Part shown: positions 1 to 6,671 of the stretch, piece after piece
Layout: every line of letters starts with the position of its first letter
Position numbering within the stretch: the first letter of the stretch is position 1
Assembly: GCA_023229525.1 (NCBI GenBank)
Contig: JALNZC010000050.1
Span: 1 to 26,591 of the forward strand
DNA length: 26,591 nucleotides
From: Bacteroidales bacterium
GTDB lineage: Bacteria > Bacteroidota > Bacteroidia > Bacteroidales > FEN-979
Direction: 5' to 3'
The notes under the pieces: model-generated
The model's database searches: none
Seen by the model: only the letters and a program-made list of their open reading frames with translations
Told to the model about the DNA's origin: nothing
Position numbers and translations under genes: made by a program

Positions 1-71
1 TCGGTGGAACTGATAATCCCACCGGGAAAGTCACGGTTCATAGTGAGTTTGGAAATGTGAGCCTGAAATAG
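1..71 (+). CDS. C-terminal fragment of an unidentified protein
   Basis: Only the last 22 codons plus a TAG stop (69-71) are visible, read in the frame starting at base 3. The peptide ends GKVTVHSEFGNVSLK. The alternating hydrophobic/polar pattern with a G-N-V turn looks like one rung of a beta-helical repeat, as in DUF4097-type putative adhesins, but the fragment is too short to assign a family. The final G of the stop codon is also the first base of the 8-bp repeat array that follows, so the array abuts the gene directly. The identity is a guess; that the frame is coding is moderately likely because the other two forward frames are broken by stops. Confidence 0.4.
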   Translation, partial: GGTDNPTGKVTVHSEFGNVSLK

Positions 72-158
72 AGGTAGCGAGGTAGCGAGGTAGCGAGGTA
101 GCGAGGTAGCGAAATAGCGAAATAGCGAGGTAGCAAGGTAGCGAAATAGCGAGGTGGC
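71..158 (+). repeat. 8-bp tandem repeat array, left arm (11 units of GAGGTAGC)
   Basis: Eleven units in perfect 8-bp register. Units 1-5 and 8 are GAGGTAGC, units 6, 7 and 10 are GAAATAGC, unit 9 is AAGGTAGC and unit 11 is GAGGTGGC. The array begins inside the stop codon of the upstream gene and ends 9 bases from the stop codon of the leftward four-helix-bundle gene. The same motif in opposite orientation lies on the other side of that gene (621-644). Confidence 0.95.
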
Positions 159-167
159 GAAATTTGT

Positions 168-554
168 TTAGTTTAATGGAGTTCTTTTAAGTTTCAGCTT
201 TTTCTTTATACTCGAGAATATTCTTAGGAGTTCGTCTGCCTCTGCAAGCAAGTCCCTGGCTTGTGGAGTATTCAGGACACCCACCTCCATGAGAAAATCA
301 AGCCAAAACATCACCTCATCATTTTCTTCAACTACAATGCATAATTTTGAATAATACTCCGCCTCTGAACGTCCTCTGGTCGCAGAATAATAATTCGCGG
401 CAACAGACGATGCACTCCTGATCAATTGTTTCACCGGAATCCTGCTAAGTTCATTCAGCTTTATCATGCTCGAGATCCTAAAAACACTGATTGCAAAGTT
501 TCGTGTTCTTCCTCTCATTACCTGATTAAATTCATTGATATCATACCTTTTCAT
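168..554 (-). CDS. Four-helix bundle protein (S23/IVP family)
   Basis: A 128-residue all-alpha protein with the hallmarks of the four-helix-bundle family first described as open reading frames in 23S rRNA intervening sequences and structurally related to the Avd accessory protein of diversity-generating retroelements. Visible features are a basic N-terminus (MKRYDINEF), the conserved central stretch IRSASSVAANYYSATRGRS at about residues 65-83, then EAEYYSKLCIVVEENDEVMFW, and a leucine-rich last helix ending in a lysine-rich tail. Family length is typically 110-130 residues, so it looks complete. The molecular role of free-standing members is not established. There is no reverse transcriptase, template repeat or rRNA gene nearby. 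It is the only gene between two inverted GAGGTAGC repeat arrays, which suggests it and the repeats form one unit. Confidence 0.85.
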   Translation of the reverse strand: MKRYDINEFNQVMRGRTRNFAISVFRISSMIKLNELSRIPVKQLIRSASSVAANYYSATRGRSEAEYYSKLCIVVEENDEVMFWLDFLMEVGVLNTPQARDLLAEADELLRIFSSIKKKLKLKRTPLN

Positions 555-607
555 CTGGTTGCTTTTAATCGCTTAATCCGATTTCACACTAAAAGGTATA
601 GATCTAT

Positions 608-652
608 TTTGATTTTTTTCGCTACCTCGCTACCTCGCTATTTGATTTTTTT
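608..652 (+). repeat. Right repeat block: inverted GAGGTAGC units between 12-bp direct repeats
   Basis: Bases 621-644 hold two units of GCTACCTC (reverse complement of the left-arm motif) and a third, GCTATTTG, close to the left-arm variant GAAATAGC read in reverse. This core is bracketed by a perfect 12-base direct repeat, TTTGATTTTTTT, at 608-619 and 641-652. The block sits about 65 bases upstream of the start codon of the leftward four-helix gene and just before the promoter-like element of the rightward regulator gene. Confidence 0.85.
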
Positions 653-654
653 AT

Positions 655-662
655 TATCTTTG
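655..662 (+). promoter_or_regulatory. Putative -7 element for the HTH-S24 regulator
   Basis: TATCTTTG matches the Bacteroidota -7 consensus TAnnTTTG, 61 bases before the start codon at 724. No good -33 TTTG lies at the usual 19-21 base spacing; that position falls inside the right repeat block. Confidence 0.35.
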
Positions 663-723
663 ACGTGTTTTTAATCAAAATTCCGACTACAATATAATCA
701 TTATTTTTTAAAAAACCAAAAAA

Positions 724-1527
724 ATGTATTTCGGTCCAAACATAAAATTTATACGGAAACGCCAGGGCCGCACCCAGGACGATGTTGCGGTTGCCCTGGA
801 AATGAAACGGTCGACCCTGAGCGGATATGAAAATAGTATCGCTCAACCGGGGATGGATGCGTTGATCCGTTTCTCAAACTATTTTAATATTGCCATCGAC
901 ACCCTGATCAAGGTTGATTTACAAAAACTTACGGAAAGTCAACTCCGGCAGATAGAACGGGGATTTGATGTTTACATGAAAGGTTCCAACCTTAGGATAC
1001 TGGCAACAACCATTGGCAAGGATAATGAAGAAAATATAGAGCTGGTATCGGAAAAAGCAAAAGCCGGCTATACCAGCGGATTTGCCGATCCCGAATACAT
1101 ACGTATCCTGCCCACATTCCGGTTGCCTTTTCTGTCAAAACAGAAAAAATACCGCACCTTTCAGATCAGTGGCGACTCTATGTTACCTATTCCGCACGGA
1201 GCCTGGGTAACCGGTGTCTTTGTCCAGGATTGGGAGACCCTGCGTGACAAAGATGCATGCATTATCCTTACCGGTGAAGAAGGAATTATTTTCAAAGTAG
1301 TTGAAAACAGACTCCATTCGGAAAGCAAATTAGTACTTCATTCACTTAATCCGATGTATCCGCCCTTTGAACTGATGGCAAAGGAGATCCGCGAAATATG
1401 GCAGTTTGTTCATTATATCAGTTCCGATATCCCCGAAAATCCTACTGCCGTGAACTATCATCTGGTGGAAACAGTAAAGCAACTGAAACAAGATATCCAA
1501 GCCATTCAAACGAAGCTTAATCTTTGA
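724..1527 (+). CDS. XRE-family HTH / S24 peptidase transcriptional repressor (LexA/CI-like)
   Basis: A 267-residue DNA-binding regulator. Residues 6-62 form a Cro/CI-type helix-turn-helix (IRKRQGRTQDDVAVALEMKR then STLSGYENSIAQPG). Residues 113-232 are a LexA-like S24 self-cleavage domain: an Ala-Gly candidate cleavage site at 114-115 (KAGYTSGFADPEYI), the nucleophile Ser152 in GDSM and the general base Lys191 in IIFKVVENR. A short helical tail (245-267) with heptad-like leucines follows. Both catalytic residues are present, so RecA-stimulated self-cleavage is plausible, as in LexA or phage CI, and recA is encoded 9 kb away. It could instead be one of the many non-phage Bacteroidota paralogues that sense other signals. 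No phage genes surround it. It precedes ugd in the same direction with a 137-base gap, so polysaccharide genes are possible targets, but no operator was identified. Confidence 0.85.
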   Translation: MYFGPNIKFIRKRQGRTQDDVAVALEMKRSTLSGYENSIAQPGMDALIRFSNYFNIAIDTLIKVDLQKLTESQLRQIERGFDVYMKGSNLRILATTIGKDNEENIELVSEKAKAGYTSGFADPEYIRILPTFRLPFLSKQKKYRTFQISGDSMLPIPHGAWVTGVFVQDWETLRDKDACIILTGEEGIIFKVVENRLHSESKLVLHSLNPMYPPFELMAKEIREIWQFVHYISSDIPENPTAVNYHLVETVKQLKQDIQAIQTKLNL

Positions 1528-1612
1528 ATGATTCATGATGACAAAGGGGAAAATCGTTAAAAAGTTCACATAAAGTAACAACTTCGGATGACGAATCAGA
1601 ATTTTTAATTAT

Positions 1613-1620
1613 TATATTTG
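1613..1620 (+). promoter_or_regulatory. Putative -7 element for ugd
   Basis: TATATTTG matches TAnnTTTG, 44 bases before the ugd start codon, in the 137-base gap after the regulator gene. No convincing -33 box was found. Confidence 0.4.
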
Positions 1621-1664
1621 TCCAAAATTCACCTACTCAAAACCTATAACTATCTGGAACTATT

Positions 1665-2990
1665 ATGAAAGTTGCTATTGTGGGATCAGGGTATGTCGGT
1701 TTGGTGACCGGTACCTGCTTTGCTGAAGTTGGTATTGAAGTTATCTGTGTTGACATCGACCAGAAAAAAATTGAAGGCCTGAAAAAAGGAATTATTCCGA
1801 TTTATGAACCGGGACTCGAAGAAATGGTACACCGGAACATGAAAAAGGACCGGTTAAAGTTCACAACCAGTATCGCGGAAGCGCTTGAGGACTGTGAAGT
1901 GATTTTCAGCGCTGTCGGAACCCCAACGGATGAAGACGGCAGTGCAGATATTCAATATGTTATCAATGTCGCCAGGGATTGCGGCAAATATATGAAAGAC
2001 TATTTATTGATAGTTACAAAAAGCACAGTTCCTGTTGGCACTTCATTGATAGTCCAGAGAGCGGTTCAGGAAGAATTGGATAAGCGGGGATTGACCATCG
2101 AATTTGACGTGGCCTCCAATCCGGAATTCTTAAAAGAAGGAGCTGCCATTGATGACTTTCTGAAACCCGATAGGATAGTCGTTGGATGCAATTCTCCCAG
2201 AGCCGAGGAGCTGATGAAAGCGCTCTATAAACCGTTTACCCTTAATGGTCATCCGGTAATATTCATGGATATTACTTCGGCTGAAATGACGAAGTACGCC
2301 GCGAATTCCATGCTGGCTACAAAAATCAGTTTTATTAATGATATTGCCAACCTTTGCGAAATCGTTGGCGCTGATATCAATAAAGTTAGAAAAGGCATAG
2401 GTTCTGATTCCCGGATCGGAAACAAGTTTATCTATCCGGGAGTCGGATTTGGGGGATCCTGTTTCCCAAAAGATGTAAAAGCATTAATCCATACGGCTGA
2501 AGATTTTAATTACAACCTGCGGGTCCTTAAAGCGGTCGAAGAAGTGAACGACGACCAGAAATCTGTTCTTTTCAATAAACTGAATAAACATTTTGAAGGG
2601 AAAATAATCGGAAAGACTGTCGCCATCTGGGGATTGTCGTTCAAACCCCAGACAGACGACATGCGTGAAGCGCCCTCACTGATCATTATTAAAAAACTTA
2701 TTGATGCCGGTGTTAAAGTGAAAGCCTATGATCCTGTGGCCATGAACGAGGCCAACCGCATTCTTGGAGATACTATTTACTATGCTCCTGATCAATACGA
2801 TGCTCTGATTGATGCCGACTGCCTGATGATCATTACCGAGTGGCCGGAATTCAAATTTCCGAATTTTAATCTAGTCCGGAAACTGTTAAAGGAACAGGTT
2901 GTTTTTGATGGCCGCAATATTTATGAGATCGATGAGATGAAACGGAAAGGTTTTACGTATTACTGCATTGGTGTAAATACTACCAGATGA
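1665..2990 (+). CDS. ugd: UDP-glucose 6-dehydrogenase
   Basis: A 441-residue cytoplasmic enzyme that oxidises UDP-glucose to UDP-glucuronate with two NAD+. The N-terminal Rossmann motif GSGYVG is at 7-12. The central UDPGDH segment ITSAEMTKYAANSMLATK contains the conserved Lys210 and Asn214. The catalytic cysteine is Cys266 in PGVGFGGSCFPKD, with Asp270 close behind. The C-terminal UDP-binding domain begins near IIGKTVAIWGLSFKPQTDD at about 315. Length and all key residues are typical. It precedes the UDP-glucuronate decarboxylase gene, which consumes its product, but a terminator and a fresh promoter separate the two, so they are likely separate transcription units. Confidence 0.97.
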   Translation: MKVAIVGSGYVGLVTGTCFAEVGIEVICVDIDQKKIEGLKKGIIPIYEPGLEEMVHRNMKKDRLKFTTSIAEALEDCEVIFSAVGTPTDEDGSADIQYVINVARDCGKYMKDYLLIVTKSTVPVGTSLIVQRAVQEELDKRGLTIEFDVASNPEFLKEGAAIDDFLKPDRIVVGCNSPRAEELMKALYKPFTLNGHPVIFMDITSAEMTKYAANSMLATKISFINDIANLCEIVGADINKVRKGIGSDSRIGNKFIYPGVGFGGSCFPKDVKALIHTAEDFNYNLRVLKAVEEVNDDQKSVLFNKLNKHFEGKIIGKTVAIWGLSFKPQTDDMREAPSLIIIKKLIDAGVKVKAYDPVAMNEANRILGDTIYYAPDQYDALIDADCLMIITEWPEFKFPNFNLVRKLLKEQVVFDGRNIYEIDEMKRKGFTYYCIGVNTTR

Positions 2991-3010
2991 TCTGATACCG
3001 ATTTAATGAT

Positions 3011-3047
3011 AGACCTAACACCTCCTCTTCCGGCTGTTAGGTTTTTT
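3011..3047 (+). terminator. Rho-independent terminator after ugd
   Basis: CCTAACA at 3014-3020 pairs with TGTTAGG at 3035-3041 across a 14-base loop and is followed at once by six T residues (3042-3047). A/T pairs at the base can lengthen the stem. It lies 24 bases after the ugd stop codon. Confidence 0.85.
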
Positions 3048-3054
3048 AATTTTG
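3047..3054 (+). promoter_or_regulatory. Putative -7 element for the UXS operon
   Basis: TAATTTTG fits TAnnTTTG and starts on the last T of the ugd terminator. Transcription would begin about 6-7 bases later, leaving a leader of about 12 bases before ATG 3073. The TTG at 3052 is in frame with the gene but lies inside this element, which argues against its use as a start codon. Confidence 0.45.
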
Positions 3055-3072
3055 TACTTTATTCAGGAAATC

Positions 3073-4011
3073 ATGATAAAGAAAAAAATTTTAGTTACCG
3101 GTGGCGCAGGGTTCCTTGGCTCACACCTCTGTGAAAGACTCCTGGCAGAAGGAAATGAAGTTGCCTGCCTCGACAATTATTTTACAGGACAGAAACAAAA
3201 TGTGGTGCACTTGATCTCCAATCCTTATTTCGAGTTGATTCGCCATGACGTCACTATGCCTTTCTATATAGAGGTTGATGAAATATACAATCTGGCTTGT
3301 CCGGCATCACCCATCCATTATCAGTATAATGCGATCAAAACAGTGAAAACGTCCGTCATGGGCGCTATCAATATGCTCGGATTAGCTAAAAGGATCAAGG
3401 CACGCATCCTGCAAGCTTCAACGAGTGAAGTTTATGGTGATCCGGAAGTCCATCCTCAGGTGGAATCTTACTGGGGGCACGTGAACCCAATCGGTATCCG
3501 GTCATGCTATGATGAAGGAAAACGGATTGCGGAGACACTGTTCATTAATTATCATCAGCAAAATAATGTCAGGATTAAGATAATCCGGATTTTCAATACG
3601 TATGGCCCGCGGATGCATCCTAACGACGGACGGGTGGTTTCGAACTTCATCGTCCAGGCTTTAAAAGGCGAGGATCTTACCCTGTACGGCGACGGTTCCC
3701 AATCGCGGAGCTTTTGTTACGTCGACGATCTCATTGATGGCATGATCCGACTGATGAATTCCCGTGAAACATTTACCGGACCTGTAAACATCGGAAATCC
3801 AGATGAATTTACTATCCATGAATTGGCTCAGAAAGTGATCCAACTCACGGGTTCCCGTTCGAAAATCATCTATCTGCCTCTTCCCATCGATGATCCGGCA
3901 CAGCGTCAACCTGACATAACACTTGCAAAAAATGAATTGAGCTGGGAACCCAAAATGATGCTCGACGAGGGATTAATTAAAACCATCGATTATTTCAAGT
4001 CAATACTTTAA
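3073..4011 (+). CDS. uxs: UDP-glucuronate decarboxylase (UDP-xylose synthase)
   Basis: A 312-residue extended short-chain dehydrogenase that converts UDP-glucuronate to UDP-xylose and CO2 through a 4-keto intermediate. It has the NAD-binding GGAGFLGSH loop (10-18), the UXS signature ACPASPIHYQ (76-85), the TSEVYGDPEVHPQ segment (117-129, with Thr117, Ser118, Glu119) and the YxxxK pair Tyr146/Lys150 in SCYDEGKR. ATG 3073 is chosen because it puts the Rossmann strand at the very N-terminus. A TTG at 3052 would add seven residues but overlaps a promoter element. The preceding ugd supplies the substrate. rfbD follows after 17 bases, the start of a compact operon running to about 8633. Confidence 0.94.
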   Translation: MIKKKILVTGGAGFLGSHLCERLLAEGNEVACLDNYFTGQKQNVVHLISNPYFELIRHDVTMPFYIEVDEIYNLACPASPIHYQYNAIKTVKTSVMGAINMLGLAKRIKARILQASTSEVYGDPEVHPQVESYWGHVNPIGIRSCYDEGKRIAETLFINYHQQNNVRIKIIRIFNTYGPRMHPNDGRVVSNFIVQALKGEDLTLYGDGSQSRSFCYVDDLIDGMIRLMNSRETFTGPVNIGNPDEFTIHELAQKVIQLTGSRSKIIYLPLPIDDPAQRQPDITLAKNELSWEPKMMLDEGLIKTIDYFKSIL

Positions 4012-4028
4012 CTTTTATCCTGCTTTAA

Positions 4029-4907
4029 ATGAAAATTCTGGTCACTGGTTCAAACGGACAATTGGGCAATGAATTGAAGATTCTTGCATCTCAATATCCT
4101 TCCTTTGAATTCCTTTTTACCGATATTGGAGAATTGGATATTACGGATGAGAAAGCCATTGATGTCCTGGTTCGACAGGAAAATCATGCTGCCATTATCA
4201 ATTGTGCCGCTTATACGGCTGTTGATAAAGCGGAACAGGAGGAAAAGATGGCCTTCCTTATCAATGCGAAGGCAACTGGTAACCTGGCAAAAGTAGCTAC
4301 CCGTTACAATGCTTTACTTATTCATGTTTCAACCGACTATATTTTTGGAGGAAGTGGTAACCGTCCATATTCAGAAGAAGATAATAAAAAACCGGTCTCG
4401 GTATATGCTAAAAGTAAATATGCCGGAGAACAGGAAATATCAAATCATTCAAAAAACGCACTTATTTTGAGGACTTCGTGGCTCTATTCTGAATTCGGAA
4501 ATAACTTTGTAAAAACGATTATGAAATATGGGCAGGAACGGGGTAAATTAAATGTGGTTTTTGACCAGGTGGGGTGTCCCACCTATGCATATGATCTGGC
4601 AAAAGCCATTCTGGAAATCCTTCGAATAAACAACATACCGGAAGGAGTAAGCGTTTATCATTATGCCAATGAAGGAGCAACGAGCTGGTACGATTTTGCC
4701 AAAGCGATCGTTGAGATTTCCGGAATTAATTGCAGGATCAATCCCATTGAGACCAGGGAGTATCCTTTGCCGGCAGTGAGACCTTATTATAGTGTATTAA
4801 ACAAAGCAAAAATCAAGCAAACATTTAACATTGAAATTCCATACTGGAGAGACAGTCTGAAGGTATGTATCGGAAAAATGAAAGAATTATTGATCCGGGA
4901 AAAGTAA
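4029..4907 (+). CDS. rfbD: dTDP-4-dehydrorhamnose reductase
   Basis: A 292-residue RmlD-type reductase that carries out the last step of dTDP-L-rhamnose synthesis, using NAD(P)H to reduce dTDP-4-keto-rhamnose. Visible features are the N-terminal GSNGQLGNEL nucleotide-binding loop (7-16), the STDYIFGG motif (101-108), and the catalytic Tyr126/Lys130 in VYAKSKYAGE. Length is normal. The partner genes rfbA, rfbB and rfbC are not in the window, so they must lie elsewhere or the enzyme acts on a related sugar. It is 17 bases after the UXS gene and 18 bases before the phosphomutase gene, consistent with co-transcription. Confidence 0.92.
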   Translation: MKILVTGSNGQLGNELKILASQYPSFEFLFTDIGELDITDEKAIDVLVRQENHAAIINCAAYTAVDKAEQEEKMAFLINAKATGNLAKVATRYNALLIHVSTDYIFGGSGNRPYSEEDNKKPVSVYAKSKYAGEQEISNHSKNALILRTSWLYSEFGNNFVKTIMKYGQERGKLNVVFDQVGCPTYAYDLAKAILEILRINNIPEGVSVYHYANEGATSWYDFAKAIVEISGINCRINPIETREYPLPAVRPYYSVLNKAKIKQTFNIEIPYWRDSLKVCIGKMKELLIREK

Positions 4908-4925
4908 TAATCGAAACTATTTTTC

Positions 4926-6671
4926 ATGATGAACACGAAAATTGAACCGTTCATATTAAACAGGGCAAATTCCTGGCTTACAGGTAATTTTGATGAAGAA
5001 ACCAAGGAGATGGTAAAAAATCTGATGGATACAAATCCCACGGAACTAATCGATTCTTTTTATCGCGACCTGGAATTTGGGACAGGGGGTCTTCGGGGAA
5101 TTATGGGTGTGGGTACAAACCGGATGAATAAATATACGGTAGGTATGGCCACACAGGGATTGGCTAATTATCTGAAGCAGATGTTTCCGGAGTTGAACCC
5201 GATAAAAATGGCGATTTCATATGATAGCCGCAATAACAGCAAATTATTTGCGAAGATCGTTGCAGAAGTACTGTCGGCCAATGGTTTCAAAGTATACCTT
5301 TTCGATGACCTGCGGCCTACACCGGAGCTTTCATTTGCCATCCGGCATTTGGGATGCCAGAGCGGGGTAATGCTTACAGCTTCGCACAATCCCAAAGAGT
5401 ACAATGGATACAAAGCCTATTGGGATGATGGCGCACAAATGATCGCACCGCATGATGAAAACGTGATCCGTGAAGTCCAGAAAATCACCTCGGTGGATGA
5501 CGTAAAATGGGTGGGAGCCAGTACAAACATTTTCAGTATCGGGGCCGATATTGATCGAATATACCTTGACCGGGTCGCATCCTTGTCTCTATCTCCTGAC
5601 AGTATATACCGCCAGCAAAATCTGAAGATCGTATACACTCCCCTTCACGGTTGCGGACGTAAACTCGTACCGGAAATTCTGTTCCGATATGGATTCAGGA
5701 ATATCCATATGGTCGAAGAACAGGCCATTGCAGATGGAAATTTTCCGACGGTACACTCCCCCAATCCGGAAGAACATGATGCACTCAATATGGGCATTGA
5801 CCTTGCCGATAAAATTAAAGCCGATCTGGTGATGGCAACCGATCCGGATTCAGACAGGGTCGGAATTGCTATCCGTAACCACCATGGCAGGATGATCCTT
5901 TTGAACGGAAATCAAACCGCTGCTTTACTCTTCCACTATATCCTGACCCGATGGAAGGAATTGGGTAAGATAACGGGAAATGAATTCATAGTATCCACTA
6001 TTGTCACAACCAAATTGATTTCCGAAATAGCAAGAAAATTCGAAGTCAACTATTTTGAATGTTTGACCGGGTTCAAATTCATTGCCGATGTGATCCGGAA
6101 AAACGAAACTGCAATGCAATATATTCTGGGAGGCGAAGAAAGTTACGGATACCTGATCGGGGATTTCGTGCGTGACAAAGATGCTATAAGTGCCTGTGCA
6201 ATGATTGCCGAGACCGCAGCATGGATGGCTGATCAGGGAAAATCGTTGTTTGATTTACTTCTGGAGATTTATCAAACCTATGGATTTTATAAAGAATCTC
6301 TACTGTCGGTAACCAAAAAGGGTAAACGCGGCGCCGAAGAAATTCAGGAAATGATGGTCGGTTACCGTGAAAACCCTCCCCTTACAATAAACAACTCACG
6401 CGTGGTTAAAATCAAGGATTACCAGATGTTAATGGTGAGTGACCGGATTACCAACACAGAAACACCCATTGATCTTCCCAAGTCAAATGTGCTTCAATTT
6501 CTGCTTGAGGATGGCAGTATCATCAGTGTCCGTCCTTCAGGAACCGAACCTAAGATAAAATTTTATTTTGGGGTAAAGGAAAATTTGGAGCGTAAAGACG
6601 CATTTGAACTAACAGAAAAACGTTTAGATGAAAAGATTACATGTATAATTGCTTCGATGAAGCTTAAATAG
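4926..6671 (+). CDS. Phospho-sugar mutase (alpha-phosphoglucomutase type)
   Basis: A 581-residue alpha-D-phosphohexomutase, most like the PGM2/PgcA group that interconverts glucose-1-phosphate and glucose-6-phosphate and so feeds UDP-glucose and dTDP-sugar synthesis. The four diagnostic sites are intact: the phosphoserine loop TASHNPKEYNGYKAY with Ser153, the Mg2+ loop DPDSDR (Asp306, Asp308, Asp310), the sugar-specificity loop GGEESYGYL near 402-410, whose GEES form favours glucose over mannose, and the phosphate-binding RPSGTEPK at 536-543. ATG 4926 and the adjacent ATG 4929 are both possible starts. Its TAG stop is directly followed, with no gap, by the ATG of the outer-membrane gene, which suggests translational coupling. 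Phosphomannomutase activity cannot be excluded. Confidence 0.9.
   Translation: MMNTKIEPFILNRANSWLTGNFDEETKEMVKNLMDTNPTELIDSFYRDLEFGTGGLRGIMGVGTNRMNKYTVGMATQGLANYLKQMFPELNPIKMAISYDSRNNSKLFAKIVAEVLSANGFKVYLFDDLRPTPELSFAIRHLGCQSGVMLTASHNPKEYNGYKAYWDDGAQMIAPHDENVIREVQKITSVDDVKWVGASTNIFSIGADIDRIYLDRVASLSLSPDSIYRQQNLKIVYTPLHGCGRKLVPEILFRYGFRNIHMVEEQAIADGNFPTVHSPNPEEHDALNMGIDLADKIKADLVMATDPDSDRVGIAIRNHHGRMILLNGNQTAALLFHYILTRWKELGKITGNEFIVSTIVTTKLISEIARKFEVNYFECLTGFKFIADVIRKNETAMQYILGGEESYGYLIGDFVRDKDAISACAMIAETAAWMADQGKSLFDLLLEIYQTYGFYKESLLSVTKKGKRGAEEIQEMMVGYRENPPLTINNSRVVKIKDYQMLMVSDRITNTETPIDLPKSNVLQFLLEDGSIISVRPSGTEPKIKFYFGVKENLERKDAFELTEKRLDEKITCIIASMKLK

Noticed and set aside
71..158. CRISPR array
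   Set aside because: Units are contiguous 8-mers without spacers, and there are no cas genes.
168..554. Diversity-generating retroelement accessory (Avd) role for the four-helix protein
   Set aside because: No reverse transcriptase, template/variable repeat pair or C-type-lectin target gene is present in the window.
4084..4296. Second plus-strand open frame inside rfbD
   Set aside because: Basic, low-quality frame entirely within the well-supported rfbD gene; typical out-of-frame shadow.
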